Source of the DNA: Epiperipatus broadwayi
Taxonomy: Eukaryota; Onychophora; Udeonychophora; Euonychophora; Peripatidae
NCBI GenBank assembly: GCA_028023455.1
Contig: JAQFVV010012423.1
Coordinates: 1,999,273 to 2,063,272 of the forward strand
Direction: 5' to 3'
Length of the DNA: 64,000 bases
The stretch's first letter is position 1; every line of letters begins with the position of its first letter. Below, piece after piece: positions 20,792 through 33,200 of this stretch. Made by a program: the position numbers and the translations under genes. The notes below the pieces were generated by a model, which was given only the letters and a program-made list of their open reading frames with translations, was not told the DNA's origin and searched no databases.

Positions 20792-22140
20792 ATATATATA
20801 TATATATATTGTACCAGTCAACCACAACCCATCAACTACACACAGAAACTGACTTCAAACCCAGACCGATTCCAGAACTAAATCCGAAACCAAACCGAGT
20901 TCAAACCCAAACCCTGCGCACAAGTGACTGAGGTATAACAGAATCCATAGTACATGGTATAGCCTAACACTAGCTAGGTGGGAACACAGACAATAATTCT
21001 GCCTAACTTATCTATATATAACTGCACGGTAGATGCTCAATGCTAGATACAATCAATGCAATATATATATTCTCGTGTTGTCGATACAGACAGTAATCAA
21101 ATGACGGTGAAATAATTATTTAATGAAGAGAGAGACAAACTAGATTACACAAATGTTTAATAATTATTCTTACGATTAGATAAAATTTAAACACAATATA
21201 ATTACTCATTATATACAACATTACTTATTTTACTTCTAATCTTTAACGGAAATCTATACATGTGTAATTGACGGACAACATTGCGTTTAATATTTTGGAT
21301 TGCTTTATAATCATTTTATCTATGACTGGTGTAGGCAATACCACAGATGATTTCTTTTAAATATAATATTAGTGTAACTTAAATAATTAATTTGTTTACG
21401 TGATTAATTATGTACGAGAGATGTGAGAATCGGAGCAAACAAAACTTTAACTGTTTTATCTTTATTAGACTAAATTCTTTATTAAATTAAGGTCGCCTCA
21501 TTGGTTTCAAACAAATCAAACCATCACGTACTATGGGGATGGGGAATAAGCTTATATCTTCCAATATAGGGTCATGTGACTGGCTGCTATATGAAACAAA
21601 TATAATAATCAGAAGTAATAGCTTGCGGTGTATTAACGAAGACTGGGTGGCTCACACTTTGGCAAGTATTCACACCCACTGAGGAGGCTAGGAGAATTTC
21701 TCTCTCCCTTGTTTGAAATCACGGACGAGACACCGAATCAAGCTATGGGAAGCGAAATATAGCACTAAACCAGTAACATGGTGAATGAATGCTTGAAGCA
21801 GAAATTATAAATATCTATATAAGACTTTATTTATTCCACCATACTTTTCCCACGTAACTGTCTGATAAAGTAATTTAAAACCACATGATAAGCTTAGAGA
21901 ATCATATATTTAACTGTTAATTAATTACACTCTGAATCTCACACCCCCCTGACTGTTCGGAAGTAGTAAACACAACAATGGCTACCCTTGATTATTATCC
22001 CCCCCCCTCATATCAGAAAACATGCAATTAAATAGATAAAATAGATTTTAGATATTAACTACCCGGTGGCATAGAATAAAACACCCTTCATTAAACTATA
22101 ACACATACATCAATTTAAAAACAATATATATATATATATA
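20792..22140. repeat. Segment bounded by TA tracts, class unknown
   Basis: A TA tract at 20792-20809 runs into ttgtaccagtcaacca, and a second TA tract at 22123-22140 ends the segment. The interior has a C+A-rich start (20811-20920: repeated aaaccga/aaaccc motifs), an A+T-rich body and a G+C-richer block at about 21600-21770. No open frame of use. It may be a non-autonomous element inserted into TA repeats, or simply old DNA between microsatellites. Confidence 0.35.
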
Positions 22141-22710
22141 ATGATGGGTAACATATCTATTTAAAATCATTGTAAAACTTAAGGCATTAGCAACTTGTTA
22201 TTAAAGACTAGAGTAAAGAAATTTAACAGGTGGAAAGGGATACGTTTAACTACAGGTTTACTATATATATTTTATCAAAAGAACAAAAAACATAATAACA
22301 AATATTTAGCATACTTAGTACAGATTTAAATCTACTTATATAAGGGACTGGCATTAAAGAAAGTAAAAGTTCATGTAAATTAGATTTACTATTCTTTCTT
22401 CATCTGGACGCATTTCTTGCGATGATGATTACTTAGAACGTAGGCGCACATTTGGTTTTTGATTTAATGACATATTGGCTTTCAAAGTTTAGGGTTGTAA
22501 ACTGGAACTATAGGCATATGAAAGTTGGACAACTGGAATCACAGCACATGATATTTCGACAGGCTAGGAAGGTTTCATCGGCAGGACAGGGATCAGCTTA
22601 CTGGACCTAGCCCGACATTATCAAAGTTTACAGATCACTTCTTAACACTGCACTCTCCAAATTTACTCTGATGTTTTCTCCTCTTTCGGAGTGGTCAAGA
22701 AGGAAAAAAA

Positions 22711-22784
22711 ATGATGCAATACAGAATGATGTAATCCAGGATGACGCAATCTGCATGATGCAATTTAACATGATGCAATTTAAA
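22711..22784 (+). repeat. Degenerate 15-bp tandem repeat, five copies
   Basis: Units start at 22711, 22726, 22741, 22755 and 22770 with consensus atgatgcaatttaac. One plus-strand frame stays open through it and encodes five-residue units (NDAIQ, NDVIQ, DDAIC, MMQFN, MMQFK). A repeat of about 15 bp (ccagtatgaatggtt) also occurs at 26909-26941. No known protein family recognised. Confidence 0.7.
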
Positions 22785-25700
22785 ATGGCCAAAGTTCCCA
22801 CAATTCTCCTGGTCGTTGGTCACCGCATCTTGGACTCCACCTTCCTTGATTTTCTGGCCTTTAGAGATTTCACTTTATTATCCAGTTGGTACATTGAAAT
22901 GTTTTTTTTTTTTTAAAATAAATTTGTACAAGTATTAACAATTTAAAATTAAGAATTATTCACGCAATGAAACTTTCTCTTTCTCTTTAAAATAATCTTA
23001 TATTAGTATCCAAACCACGCACACACACGATGTATATATTTTATTACTTACAATATTTATCTAATGGATTTATTTAATTATTTACATAAGATATGACACA
23101 CATGATTTAAGTATTGTGGCTTGAATGAACAAAACCCCATTGTGCAAAATAATGGTTTATAGCAAATCTGCTATACTAAGATTTGAAAACAACAAAACAA
23201 ACAAGGAAAGAAAGAAAAAAAACCATGAAACTAAGATCGATCCTCAGATCGAACTGTTTCAATATATATATATATATATATTGAAGCATCTCCCACCATC
23301 AAACCATATTCAATCTCCATTCTTACGCATGTATACATATTTATTAATATATTTTTTTTGCTTAAGTATTAAAATAACCACTGATGTATATATATATCTT
23401 AATGTAATTGCCTTTAATAAAGAAATATTTTATTTTATTTTAATTCGTATATATGCATAATGGATGTGTACATATTATAGGTGAGAGATTCCTTTTAAAA
23501 TATGTATAAAAGCAAAATATATTATATTAATGTGTATTTTAAAATTATATTTATAATTTAACATTTATTTAGTAATGGTGGTCAGAAAAAAAGGTGATGT
23601 AATCCTATTGAATATTCTCGAATGCAATTAAATCAATTAATCGGAAATCCATTAATCCGAATTAAAATGTTATAATTTTATAACAGTAATGTAAAAATTC
23701 ATTAGTGGAAATTTTATCCACTTCAAATTTGTTTTAAAACTTCAGATTATATTTTAAAACAATTGTTTGAGAAATTCTTAGCAGGATTGCATTATCTTTA
23801 AAACTTACATGACAAAAAGTGCATCCAGTCAGCAAATTCCAGGTTCGCTAAGTGCATAAAGTGACTCAGGTCTAGCAACTAAAGTGCATTCTAAGATAAC
23901 CTGAAATTAGTATAAATACTGCTAGATTTGAATTCCAGAGGAGAATTTGTAATTATAAAACAGCAACAGTAAACATAATCCACGCTCGTCATTATAGCAA
24001 TTCAATATGTCATGAGTAGTGGAATTTTTTACCTTTTTTGTCATTCAACATGCTCCTTCCTGCACTCATCACCCAGGATCCCACTACCCAAGAACTTTAA
24101 TGTGCTTAGAAACTGAATAATGAAAATGCTACCTGCCTGACCGACCAAATCTAACTAGATCTAGTTTTCCAACTCCAATGGATACTGCACTCACCTAGAA
24201 TTGCTACTAATTGCCAAGGTAAAGAATCCAAGCTGCCACCTAATCTTTAAATTCTTAAGTTCAGCTTTCAGTAGATATTTCTCATAATCCTGTCTGAATT
24301 TAAAATATCATTTAATTAGCTGGTCTTTTGACCCAAAAAAATTAAATATTTCATTTATATAATTTATAATTTACTTACCTGATATTATCATGTACTTAAC
24401 TCTATATAACCTTCTTTAATTTTTATCTTATCATTGAGCCTCTACTAAATAAGTATAATATTTTCTTTCACTTTCATTTGGCAATAATATTTTATGACTC
24501 TTATTATGTTTTATATTTTATATATTTAAATGATATGTCAATAATTTCTCACATTTGCAAATATGTTCATTTTTTTTTATTCTCCCCTCTCTAATTTATG
24601 GGGTGATGAAATTAGCTTTAATTAAACAAGTCTTGTTATTTTTATCTTAGTGAACACTTGTGAATTTGGGGAAAACAAATTAATTATCTTATAATGTCAT
24701 TGTAGAAAAACAGAATAGAAATCTGTTTTTCTAAGAAATGTTTTTTTTTATTTAAATAATAAGTGCTAATCTTAAAAACTCAAATTTGCTATATGAAATT
24801 AAATCTGTTTATTCTGAAATCAACAACCACCACCTCATTTGTATATATCTAATTATGTTCATTATAATATGAAAGCACTTGGAATCAAATTTTTATATTT
24901 ATTTTAATGTTTGTGGGAAGTTTTATATATCAATTAATGTAACAGGGAAAGGGGATTTCTATTTCAATATTTTATCATTAATTTAAACTCTCCCTTACTG
25001 TTTAGTATTCTAATCATACCATTATGTGGGATATTCCATAATATATAGGTATTAATTAATTAATATTTAAGTATTGTTTTAAAGTTATATAAGTGTTGCC
25101 CCAAGTGTTGCATGCATATCGGCCTCCTCGTTCATTATATATATTGTGCTTTGTTCCATGGGCATATTGGAAAAACTGAACCCCATCTCATATTTCCAAG
25201 TCCAAGAACCAGGCTCTTGACCCCATGGGGACTTACTTTTGTCATTTAAGCCAACTGCATAGGAGCACTCTGGGAAAATTCCAGCCTATTGCAACTCACA
25301 GCAGACTGTTTTTCATTAATTAGCCGATTCTGCCAAAGTCTGCAGACATAAATCAGTCTTTTCTTCAGTGAATTTTCAGAAGCACCTTTCTAGGATCTAT
25401 GACTGGATCACATAAGTATTCCACCATACATGCACCACCCTTTTGTTCTTATCATTAATTAAAACCTATGAATATCCCTAAACCATAATGTTGTGATTTT
25501 ACTAAACAGTTCCCTTTTGTTTTTTGTTTTATGTATAATTATTTTCTTATATGTGCCATGTAATGATGCGATTGTTATATATTTCAATGAACTATCCCAT
25601 GCACGTTTTCTCACTCGGTATAGCTGAGATCACTTATTTCATTCTTTTAATAAATAATTATATGAAATATTATAAGTTAAATGTCAGTAATTTGTTAAGC

Positions 25701-26124
25701 TAAATTGGTCAAGTGCTACTCTTTTTTGTGGGGGTGGATTGGTATTTCACAAGATATTTACTCTCATAGCGCTAAAATAACTATGTTTGTCAGTGTATTT
25801 ATTAATTATTGGCATATGAACTAGCTGCAATAAAATAAAGTAATAGATAAAATTTGTCATTTCACAAGTTATAAAATAAATTTCATGTGATTTACCTATT
25901 GTTACCATATAAATATAAATTAGATTATACATTCATAAAGAGGCCAATGACAATCAGTAAAATAATATAAACCAAGTATTTATGCTTTTTTCTTCTTCGT
26001 AAATTAATAAATCTTATATATATATTTTATAAACCTCAGGATCATTGTTTCGTTTATTTAAATTATTATGTTTTAGTTATTAAATTATGCTTGCTCTAAC
26101 TAGATGATCTCCTGCTAACCCTTA
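22785..26124. other. A+T-rich spacer with TA tract and less A+T-rich islands
   Basis: Contains the TA tract 23262-23281 flanked by a hairpin-like gatcgatcctcagatcga, and islands at about 24030-24260 and 25080-25440 with more balanced composition but no recognised motif. Open frames of 61-111 codons are biased to K/N/I/Y and look fortuitous. Confidence 0.45.
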
Positions 26125-27831
26125 TACATATATATATATTGAACCGTATTCGAATATGTGGATTCGAAACACCGGTCTCTTAGGCAGAGAAGAACATACT
26201 TGGAGAGTATGTATGCCCAAAAAATAGCTATAAAGTATATAACTAACATTACATTTCCAGGACATAGCTTCTTCTCGGCTGTTGAGTTGAACACCATGTC
26301 CAAAGCACTTTTTTTGTTTGTGTATAAACACAGGTGCCAGCTATCTATTCAAGGATGAATAAATAACGCACTTTGAGCAATAGCCACTAACTCAATGCCT
26401 AAATCCATGACTAGTTCAGCTATTTGTAATCACTAATAGATTATACTTAATTAGTGATTAAAAGAATTGATAAAAGAATTTGTTAAAAAGAATTGATAAA
26501 AAGAATTGACCGACAAATAAAGTTTAATTTTAAAGATAATTTATTAACTAACATTTATTTACTAAATTTAAACATTTTATAATTCTAATAAAACACACGC
26601 ATATTTTAAATTAACATTTCTAAATAGTTTAAATATTCCTATAGATTTAATAACAGAACACTCTAATTTAACTAATAAATATTGATATAATGATCATGCA
26701 CATATTAACTCATGTACACACATAATAATAATAAAGTATTAGATAGCATTTGAAATTTAATCACACATATCAATAGTTCATTTATGTATGATATAAAGTT
26801 CATATAATTAGACTCTTGAAAGATTCGTATGAATTAATGAAATGCAATGGCTATTACAGTATAAACGAAAATAAGCACTTTGTTTTCTTCTTGTTTGTTG
26901 TTTCTTCCAGTATGAATGGTTCCAGTATGAATGCTTCCAGCCAGCTGGGACTTTTCCTTGTTGAATTTCCTGATTTTCATGATTATTACTATCGGAGACA
27001 AATAGATACTGATGGAGATTTTCTAAGATGTTAAGCTCACATTATTTCACAGGCAGATCTGCTGTTTTCTCAGACATCTGGGCTGGAGATAAACATGCGT
27101 TTCCAAGATCTTCTCAACACTGCATTTTGTTTGTTAACTGCTCAATTAATTTCTGAACTGCACTACTCAATTATTTTGTGAACTGATTGTCTCAACTGAT
27201 TGTCCGATAAAATATTCAGTCTTTATACCAATGAAGTGTTTTTTTTTCAATATTCTCCGGCAAATATCTGTTGTCGGAATTCTTTATCAATTAATCCTTT
27301 GATAAACGTGTTTTGGAAGATTGCTTAATTAGTAATAGCCATGCAATAAAATGTGTTTTATTTTATTAATAGCCATTGCCGTGTTTTTAATGATAATCTT
27401 CTTTTATTTCGCATACATTTTATTTATTTACAAATCGCACATATATTTTTAATACAATTTACTATTTAGTTTTAACATTATTTTTTATTTAATTAAACTT
27501 GAATAAAAAGAGATTTGTATGTTTTAACTTTTTAAATTATATTTTTATGAATACTAATAAAAACTCTTTACTTCCTTTTATAACCCTTAGTTTAATTTCT
27601 CTAACGAAAACACCCCTCTCCCCTTCTGATTAATTAATTGTAGCTTTTTTATTTCAAAAACTAATGCTAGAAAACTATTTAATTTTTATCTTTTTTCTAA
27701 AACAAACTGCAATAAACTTATCAACATTTAATTTTATGTTTTTCTTTTATGAATGATTATTTTAATAATATAATTTTAGATAAAATTATATGTGCCTATA
27801 TCAATATAGGTACAATATATATATATATATT
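26125..27831. repeat. Segment bounded by TA tracts with matching inward ends
   Basis: The left end reads inward TATATATATTGAACC (26125-26145). The right end, read inward on the other strand, is TATATATATTGTACC (27809-27831). One mismatch in 15 bases could be a short terminal inverted repeat or chance in TA-rich DNA. The interior has balanced composition at 26140-26400 and 26880-27300 and an A+T-rich remainder. No protein motif recognised. Confidence 0.35.
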
Positions 27832-28229
27832 ATAATAATCGAAATGAAAGTGATGATTGAATCTAACCGCAAAAACAATATCTGCAACTACCAGGGCGCC
27901 ATCTAGGCATTTGAGCCTAGAAAAATTTATAAAGTAGGCAGATACGCGCTGTTAAGATTCCACTTTATTTAAATATTCCGATCATTAGCCCAAGTCACTA
28001 GCTCAGTGGAGACGCAGAGATAAAAATCTATATCTTAATTTATATCTTAAATATCAATAAATAAAAGCCACTGCCAGAAATTAACACATAAAAATATTTA
28101 TTTACGCACATATAAAATAACATTTAAATTTTGAGGAATAAGTTTAACATTTTAGATTTTTATATTAACTTTTAATTTTACATTTAACTAAGTTTCAATG
28201 AGTTTAATATTTTATTTAGATAGTCAAGT

Positions 28230-28580
28230 ATGAATAGACTACATAGATCTGCATTTGAAAAGAAAATATTCTTCCCTGATTTAACCTTAGGCAACAAATT
28301 TCGCAAACAAACTGGCACCAATCCATCTGATACATTCATGTATTCAATGTAGCATGATACGACAACACAAAATACTATACTGTCAGGAAAGTACATCTGA
28401 ACAGTAAGTAGAATTAGAGAAGACATTGACTCTCCACCAACAGGAATGTCACATCTGTTGGCAAGTAGAACAATAAACAAAAAACTCCATAGGAATGGAC
28501 TGCGGTCTTCTGCCGACTTACCAACCCATCCATAGGCAAACAGAAGGTGTGTGGCATATATATGCAATCCTGCCTGAAGC
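28230..28580 (+). pseudogene. Tc1-like transposase, N-terminal DNA-binding region, decayed
   Basis: The plus-strand frame encodes LGNKFRKQTGTNPSD, then TVSRIREDID, then PPTGMSHLLASRTINKKLHR and NGLRS, with scattered stops. Tc1-like transposases have two helix-turn-helix units joined by a linker, with a (F)R.TGtv.drprsGRpr.TT..qDr.I motif and then i..Rtv..rLhe.GLrsRrP. The relic follows that order and spacing. The catalytic DDE/D domain is not seen downstream. The 127-codon minus-strand open frame over 28184-28567 is then the antisense shadow. Alternative: the minus-strand frame is real, but it has no recognisable domain. The segment is flanked by TA tracts at 27815-27831 and 29916-29927. Confidence 0.55.
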
Positions 28581-30008
28581 GGATCTCATACTACATCTAC
28601 TAATTACACAAATATATCCAATCCATTGAGCCAATTCAACCACGAAACGAATAACCTAAGATTACCCTCCCTTAATATAACTTTACAAAACTATATAGCC
28701 ATTCACGCCCGACTTAAATTTAACATTTAGATATGTTCACACAAATGCATTTTATAAAATTTGTTTAAAATGTTGAGTACAGATCAGCTGCACAGATTCC
28801 ACGGTCAAAAACATTCCAAATTAAACACAACCGATCAAAATACAAAGTCATCGATAAACATCACTTGCATAGGGAATATACAAATCCCATTAGCATTCAT
28901 CGTAAGATGCTTGCAGTGATATCATTGACCCATATATTCTAATCGAATGTGAAAACCACAACATAATCAACTGCTAACAAATCTATGCAACGTCTATACC
29001 CAACTTAAATGTAATGCATTTAATAATTTCTACAATAAATATTACTACAAATAAAAATAATAAAATGGAAATGATTTTAGCAAAACTTAACTATATAAAT
29101 TTAAACAATCAATTATTAATTTGAAAATCAAATAAGAGTTCATTTTAAAATTTAAATTAGCTGAATCTTTAAAAAAAATCAATGACGAAAGTTCTTAATT
29201 ACTTTTTTTGGTTGTTGTTAATTTGTAAAGTTCATAGCTCACGGTAGAAGTGTCCAGGTTTCTGCTTTTAATTCCCACGATGCCTCCATTGGAAGATAAT
29301 GTTCTGGAGATGGCAATAGCTGGTTCAAGGTATCACAGTCTTTTCATTTTTCCTTTTTAAATAGAGAGTGTGGTATGTGCGTCCTACCACAACTCTTAAA
29401 CACACAACGCTGGAACTGTCCGAAAAAACTGTATTTCCCTTTTTATATTGTCCACACGAATTCAATCAACAAAACGTCACTAATCCATCACTTTCGTTAG
29501 GGTCCGAGCCAAGGCTATGCTTCCATTGGTCAAGCTAATTTCTCTTTATTTTCTTATCTATCTTTCATCAGATCATTTTAATTATAATAGAGCCCAAGGG
29601 CCAGTTGGTTTTCGATAATTCATAAACAATCATTTCCATTTACAGATTACAGGAATTAATTAACCTGTTTTTATTTTTACTTACGTTATTTCTTTTTTAA
29701 ACTATTTTTATATTTAAACCTTTTTTTATAAAAAAAATACATTCAAATACCTTTTTTTATTTATTAAAAAAAAAAATTTTTAAAGTTTAGCATCTGTGCG
29801 AATGTATATACGTTTAACAAACATTTTAATTTTAGCGTTTAGTTTTTTACTTTTATTTGTGAACTTTTAAGTTTTTATTTTAAATTAATGTAACGACATA
29901 TTTATATATCATTACAATATATATATAACTCGTGAAAAAGATCACTATTTTTTAAATTGATCATAAACTCATCATTATTATTAGATATATTTCTAGTATC
30001 ATATCATT
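28581..30008. other. A+T-rich sequence with a G+C-richer block
   Basis: About 29210-29540 is of balanced composition (cccacgatgcctcc, gggtccgagccaaggc) but has no open frame or recognised motif; the TA tract at 29916-29927 follows. Confidence 0.4.
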
Positions 30009-30240
30009 TCTAATTTGAGTCTCTTTGTGTCTCCGCATTGTGATGATGACAGAGAGAGATAAATTAGATCAGTATCATTGGGACTGTTGCTCATAAGTTG
30101 GTAGATCTGGAAAATAGGCAAATAGGACAGAGTTCATGAGTGTTCCTGGCTTATGTATCTTGCACATGATTGGACTTGAGGTACTTTTGCCTAGATGCTA
30201 CATCTTGTTATATGAATAGACAAAACTGACTGGTACAGGT
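30009..30240 (+). repeat. Dispersed repeat C, copy 2
   Basis: Shares agttcatgagtgttcctggc, tgtatcttgcacatgattgg and gtacttttgcctaga with the copies at 7936-8171 (minus) and 40793-41027 (plus). No coding motif. Confidence 0.6.
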
Positions 30241-33200
30241 TTTTCCCCCCAGGTTTGGTGCATCAACATAGGGCTTCGAACATAACCTTCCATACCTGAA
30301 ATGATATAGTGTTTTTTTAGTATGTATAATATTAGATAGTTCTTCCAGTTCTTGAAACTTCCTTCACTTAAATGTGGTCTGCACTTGTAAGTAACTAAAC
30401 AAGGCATCATCATTAAGTGGAGTCTGGTATGCAATCTGGAGTTTTTTTAACACTTTTACTTTTAGCCATAAGTCACTACCTTGGCTGGTGATTTTACAAC
30501 AACCTATAAATAAGGGCCATAAATTACTTTTATGTCATAATTTATTTTGCCATATCATGATTGTAAACAAACTACATAAAAATGTTCATTCATACATCTA
30601 TTTATCTTGCCTTCAAGTAAATTGAACTGATAGTTCAGTTAAAAACTATCAGTTGACTAAATAGAAAGATCATATGCTTATTGACCTTAAACTCAGAGGT
30701 AAAAAATCAATAAATATACCACACTGGGTAATGCATGTTAAGAAGCCACCCATCTATGTTTATTTTTTAGCAATGTCAAGAATGTAAAGAAGTAACATTA
30801 GGAATTTGCCCTGATTATTTTTCTTAATCAATGAGAAATTAAAATGTTCTCTTTTCTGTTTCTTATAGTCATTTTTATCATATTGAGCAATAAAATATTA
30901 TTTAATTTTGATAAGAAATTAATTAGCTTGGGATTTTTAAAAAAACAATGGGAAAAAAAATCATGAACCAGCAAATAGCTTAAATTAATTTACAATATAA
31001 TTTATATTTTGAATTTACTGACTCTTGTTTTATTGAAGACAATAAGTTATGAAAAATTATGGACCTGAAACTAAGAATCTTTGGTACAAATTTTAATTTA
31101 TCACTTGTAGTTTTCAAATATCATATAATCTCATCAGCAATTAACATTGAATATTTTCTTAAAAAGAACGGTTCAGTGATTCAAGTTAAAAAGATTTTTA
31201 ACAAAATATTATTTGCATTTGCATTGGTAAATGGAGACTGCATAGAAATAAGAAGATATTGTGAATAATTTTAAATTTTATATTTACTATGTTATTACAT
31301 AGTGAAGCAGTAGATGTACCGTCACATCAAGTTTCATGCTTCGCCAGAGATAGTAACTTCATGCGGGGCCTGCAATTCCAACCTCACTATGTATATATGC
31401 TATTCACCCACACACTATATGTGTAATGATCCAAGAAAGTCATAAAATTAAAAATATTTAGTAAAATAAAACAGTAGTGTGTGTGGTATGGATATATATA
31501 TATATATAAGCAATAATCTTAGCAAATATAAACATTTTCTTTATATAGTTTTAACTATATATTTTTTATATATGTATTTTAATTAAAATGATGGAATTTA
31601 AAAACAAAAAGAAAAACGGGGAAGACTCAAAAAACTTTTGAAATTGATAATAAGCTGAAATGATCTTTATCTGTAGTCAGATTATTTTCGTTAATTAGAA
31701 CTAAAATTTAATTAAAATTATGAGGAATCTTTTTGTTAGCTCATTTGAAAATCTTTACAAATATCTAAAACGGTATTTCAAGTCATCTTTAAAAATTTTT
31801 ACTAATTAAATATTTTTTTAAATTAAAATCAAGAGATTATAGGGAGAGCTGTGGGCAAATGAAACTGCATTCTTGGGAGGATTATAAAGGCATAAAATGG
31901 CCTACACAACAAAAGATTATAAAGAATATAATTCTAGAGTTCTTTATTTAGTATTTAAAATTCAGTAATCAGTATTCAATATTATTATCAGTAATTTTCT
32001 AGAATAATTCAACTTTAAGAAGTCAGGACAAGTTTTGCGATATGATCTTTGAGTAAAAGAAGAAGCACTTTTCTCTGGACCTTACTGCAATGTTCCATCC
32101 ACCTGACCAGCCTCACAAGATGACCATCTGAGTGCTGATATGACTGCTGACTGCCATGCTGTACCTGCCTGCTACGCTGTGCTTTCTGGAGGTAACCTCA
32201 CTTAATGTAGAGCTGCCTTAATCCCTTTGTAATTTGTAATAAGATGTAGATAAATCTTTGTATTTTAATTTGCATATTAATTTGTAAGTTCCTGCTAATT
32301 TTGCTCTTAAACTTTCTCTCTGTAATCCCTTACTAGTATAATGTAATTCTAACTATGCCCTTTCATGCTTAATTATGTTATATAGTTTTGTGCAGCTCCA
32401 TTAAATATTTAACTTATTTTGTTTTAAGTATATATATATAATTTATTTTTTTAATATGCCAATAATACCCAAAACTCTCAAGTCTGAAAAAAGGGGGTAA
32501 GTAATTGTTTAATTGGGAAAGAATTGGGGGCTTCATTTAAAATCTATCAATTAAGTTTTGTTTATTTTGAATAGAAATCGCTCACTAGTTTGGTTTCATT
32601 TTAAATCCGTTATTCCTGGAGTTTATTTAAAATCTTTTGCTGTGAATGAATGATACTAAATTTATTGCATTGAATTTGTCTTTAAAATTTCATTTTAAAA
32701 GATTGCTAACTTGCTGTTGCTTGGAGTGGTAATCCTAGCAGTTAATATGTATATGGGAATCGAAATTAATATAAATTTTGCTAGTTTAATGTTATAAGTA
32801 AAAGAGTTATTACTCATTATAATTTGTTAAATGACTCATGATTAAAGTAGATCATTGCACCGAGGTTAGAATATTTCCATGCTTTAATATATATATATAT
32901 ATATTGTAACCTTCTCCCAAGACTGCTGTACTATAAATGAATCATATCACGTTTTAGGCACCATAATCACTACTGTGCCCTAGCTATAGCCAATCATCAT
33001 GCCATCCACATTGGTCAGCATAATCGCAACTGTAACCTAACTTCCTGATATAGCTAGTCACCAATGAATCATACCGCACATTTTAGTGATTAAATTCTCT
33101 TATAGAACCTAACGTACTCACACAATCAAAAATATAAGCATGAAGAAACAAAAATGCAAAACTAATGAAATGATTCCTAGATTAAATAAAACTAGCATGA

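Noticed and set aside
28184-28567. 127-codon minus-strand frame as a membrane protein gene
   Set aside because: It looks hydrophobic, but the plus strand carries Tc1-like transposase motifs through the same bases, so it is most likely a shadow.
31297-31393. Short MITE with acatagtga/tcactatgt ends
   Set aside because: Only nine bases pair at the ends in A+T-rich DNA, and there is no target duplication, so it is kept as a note only.
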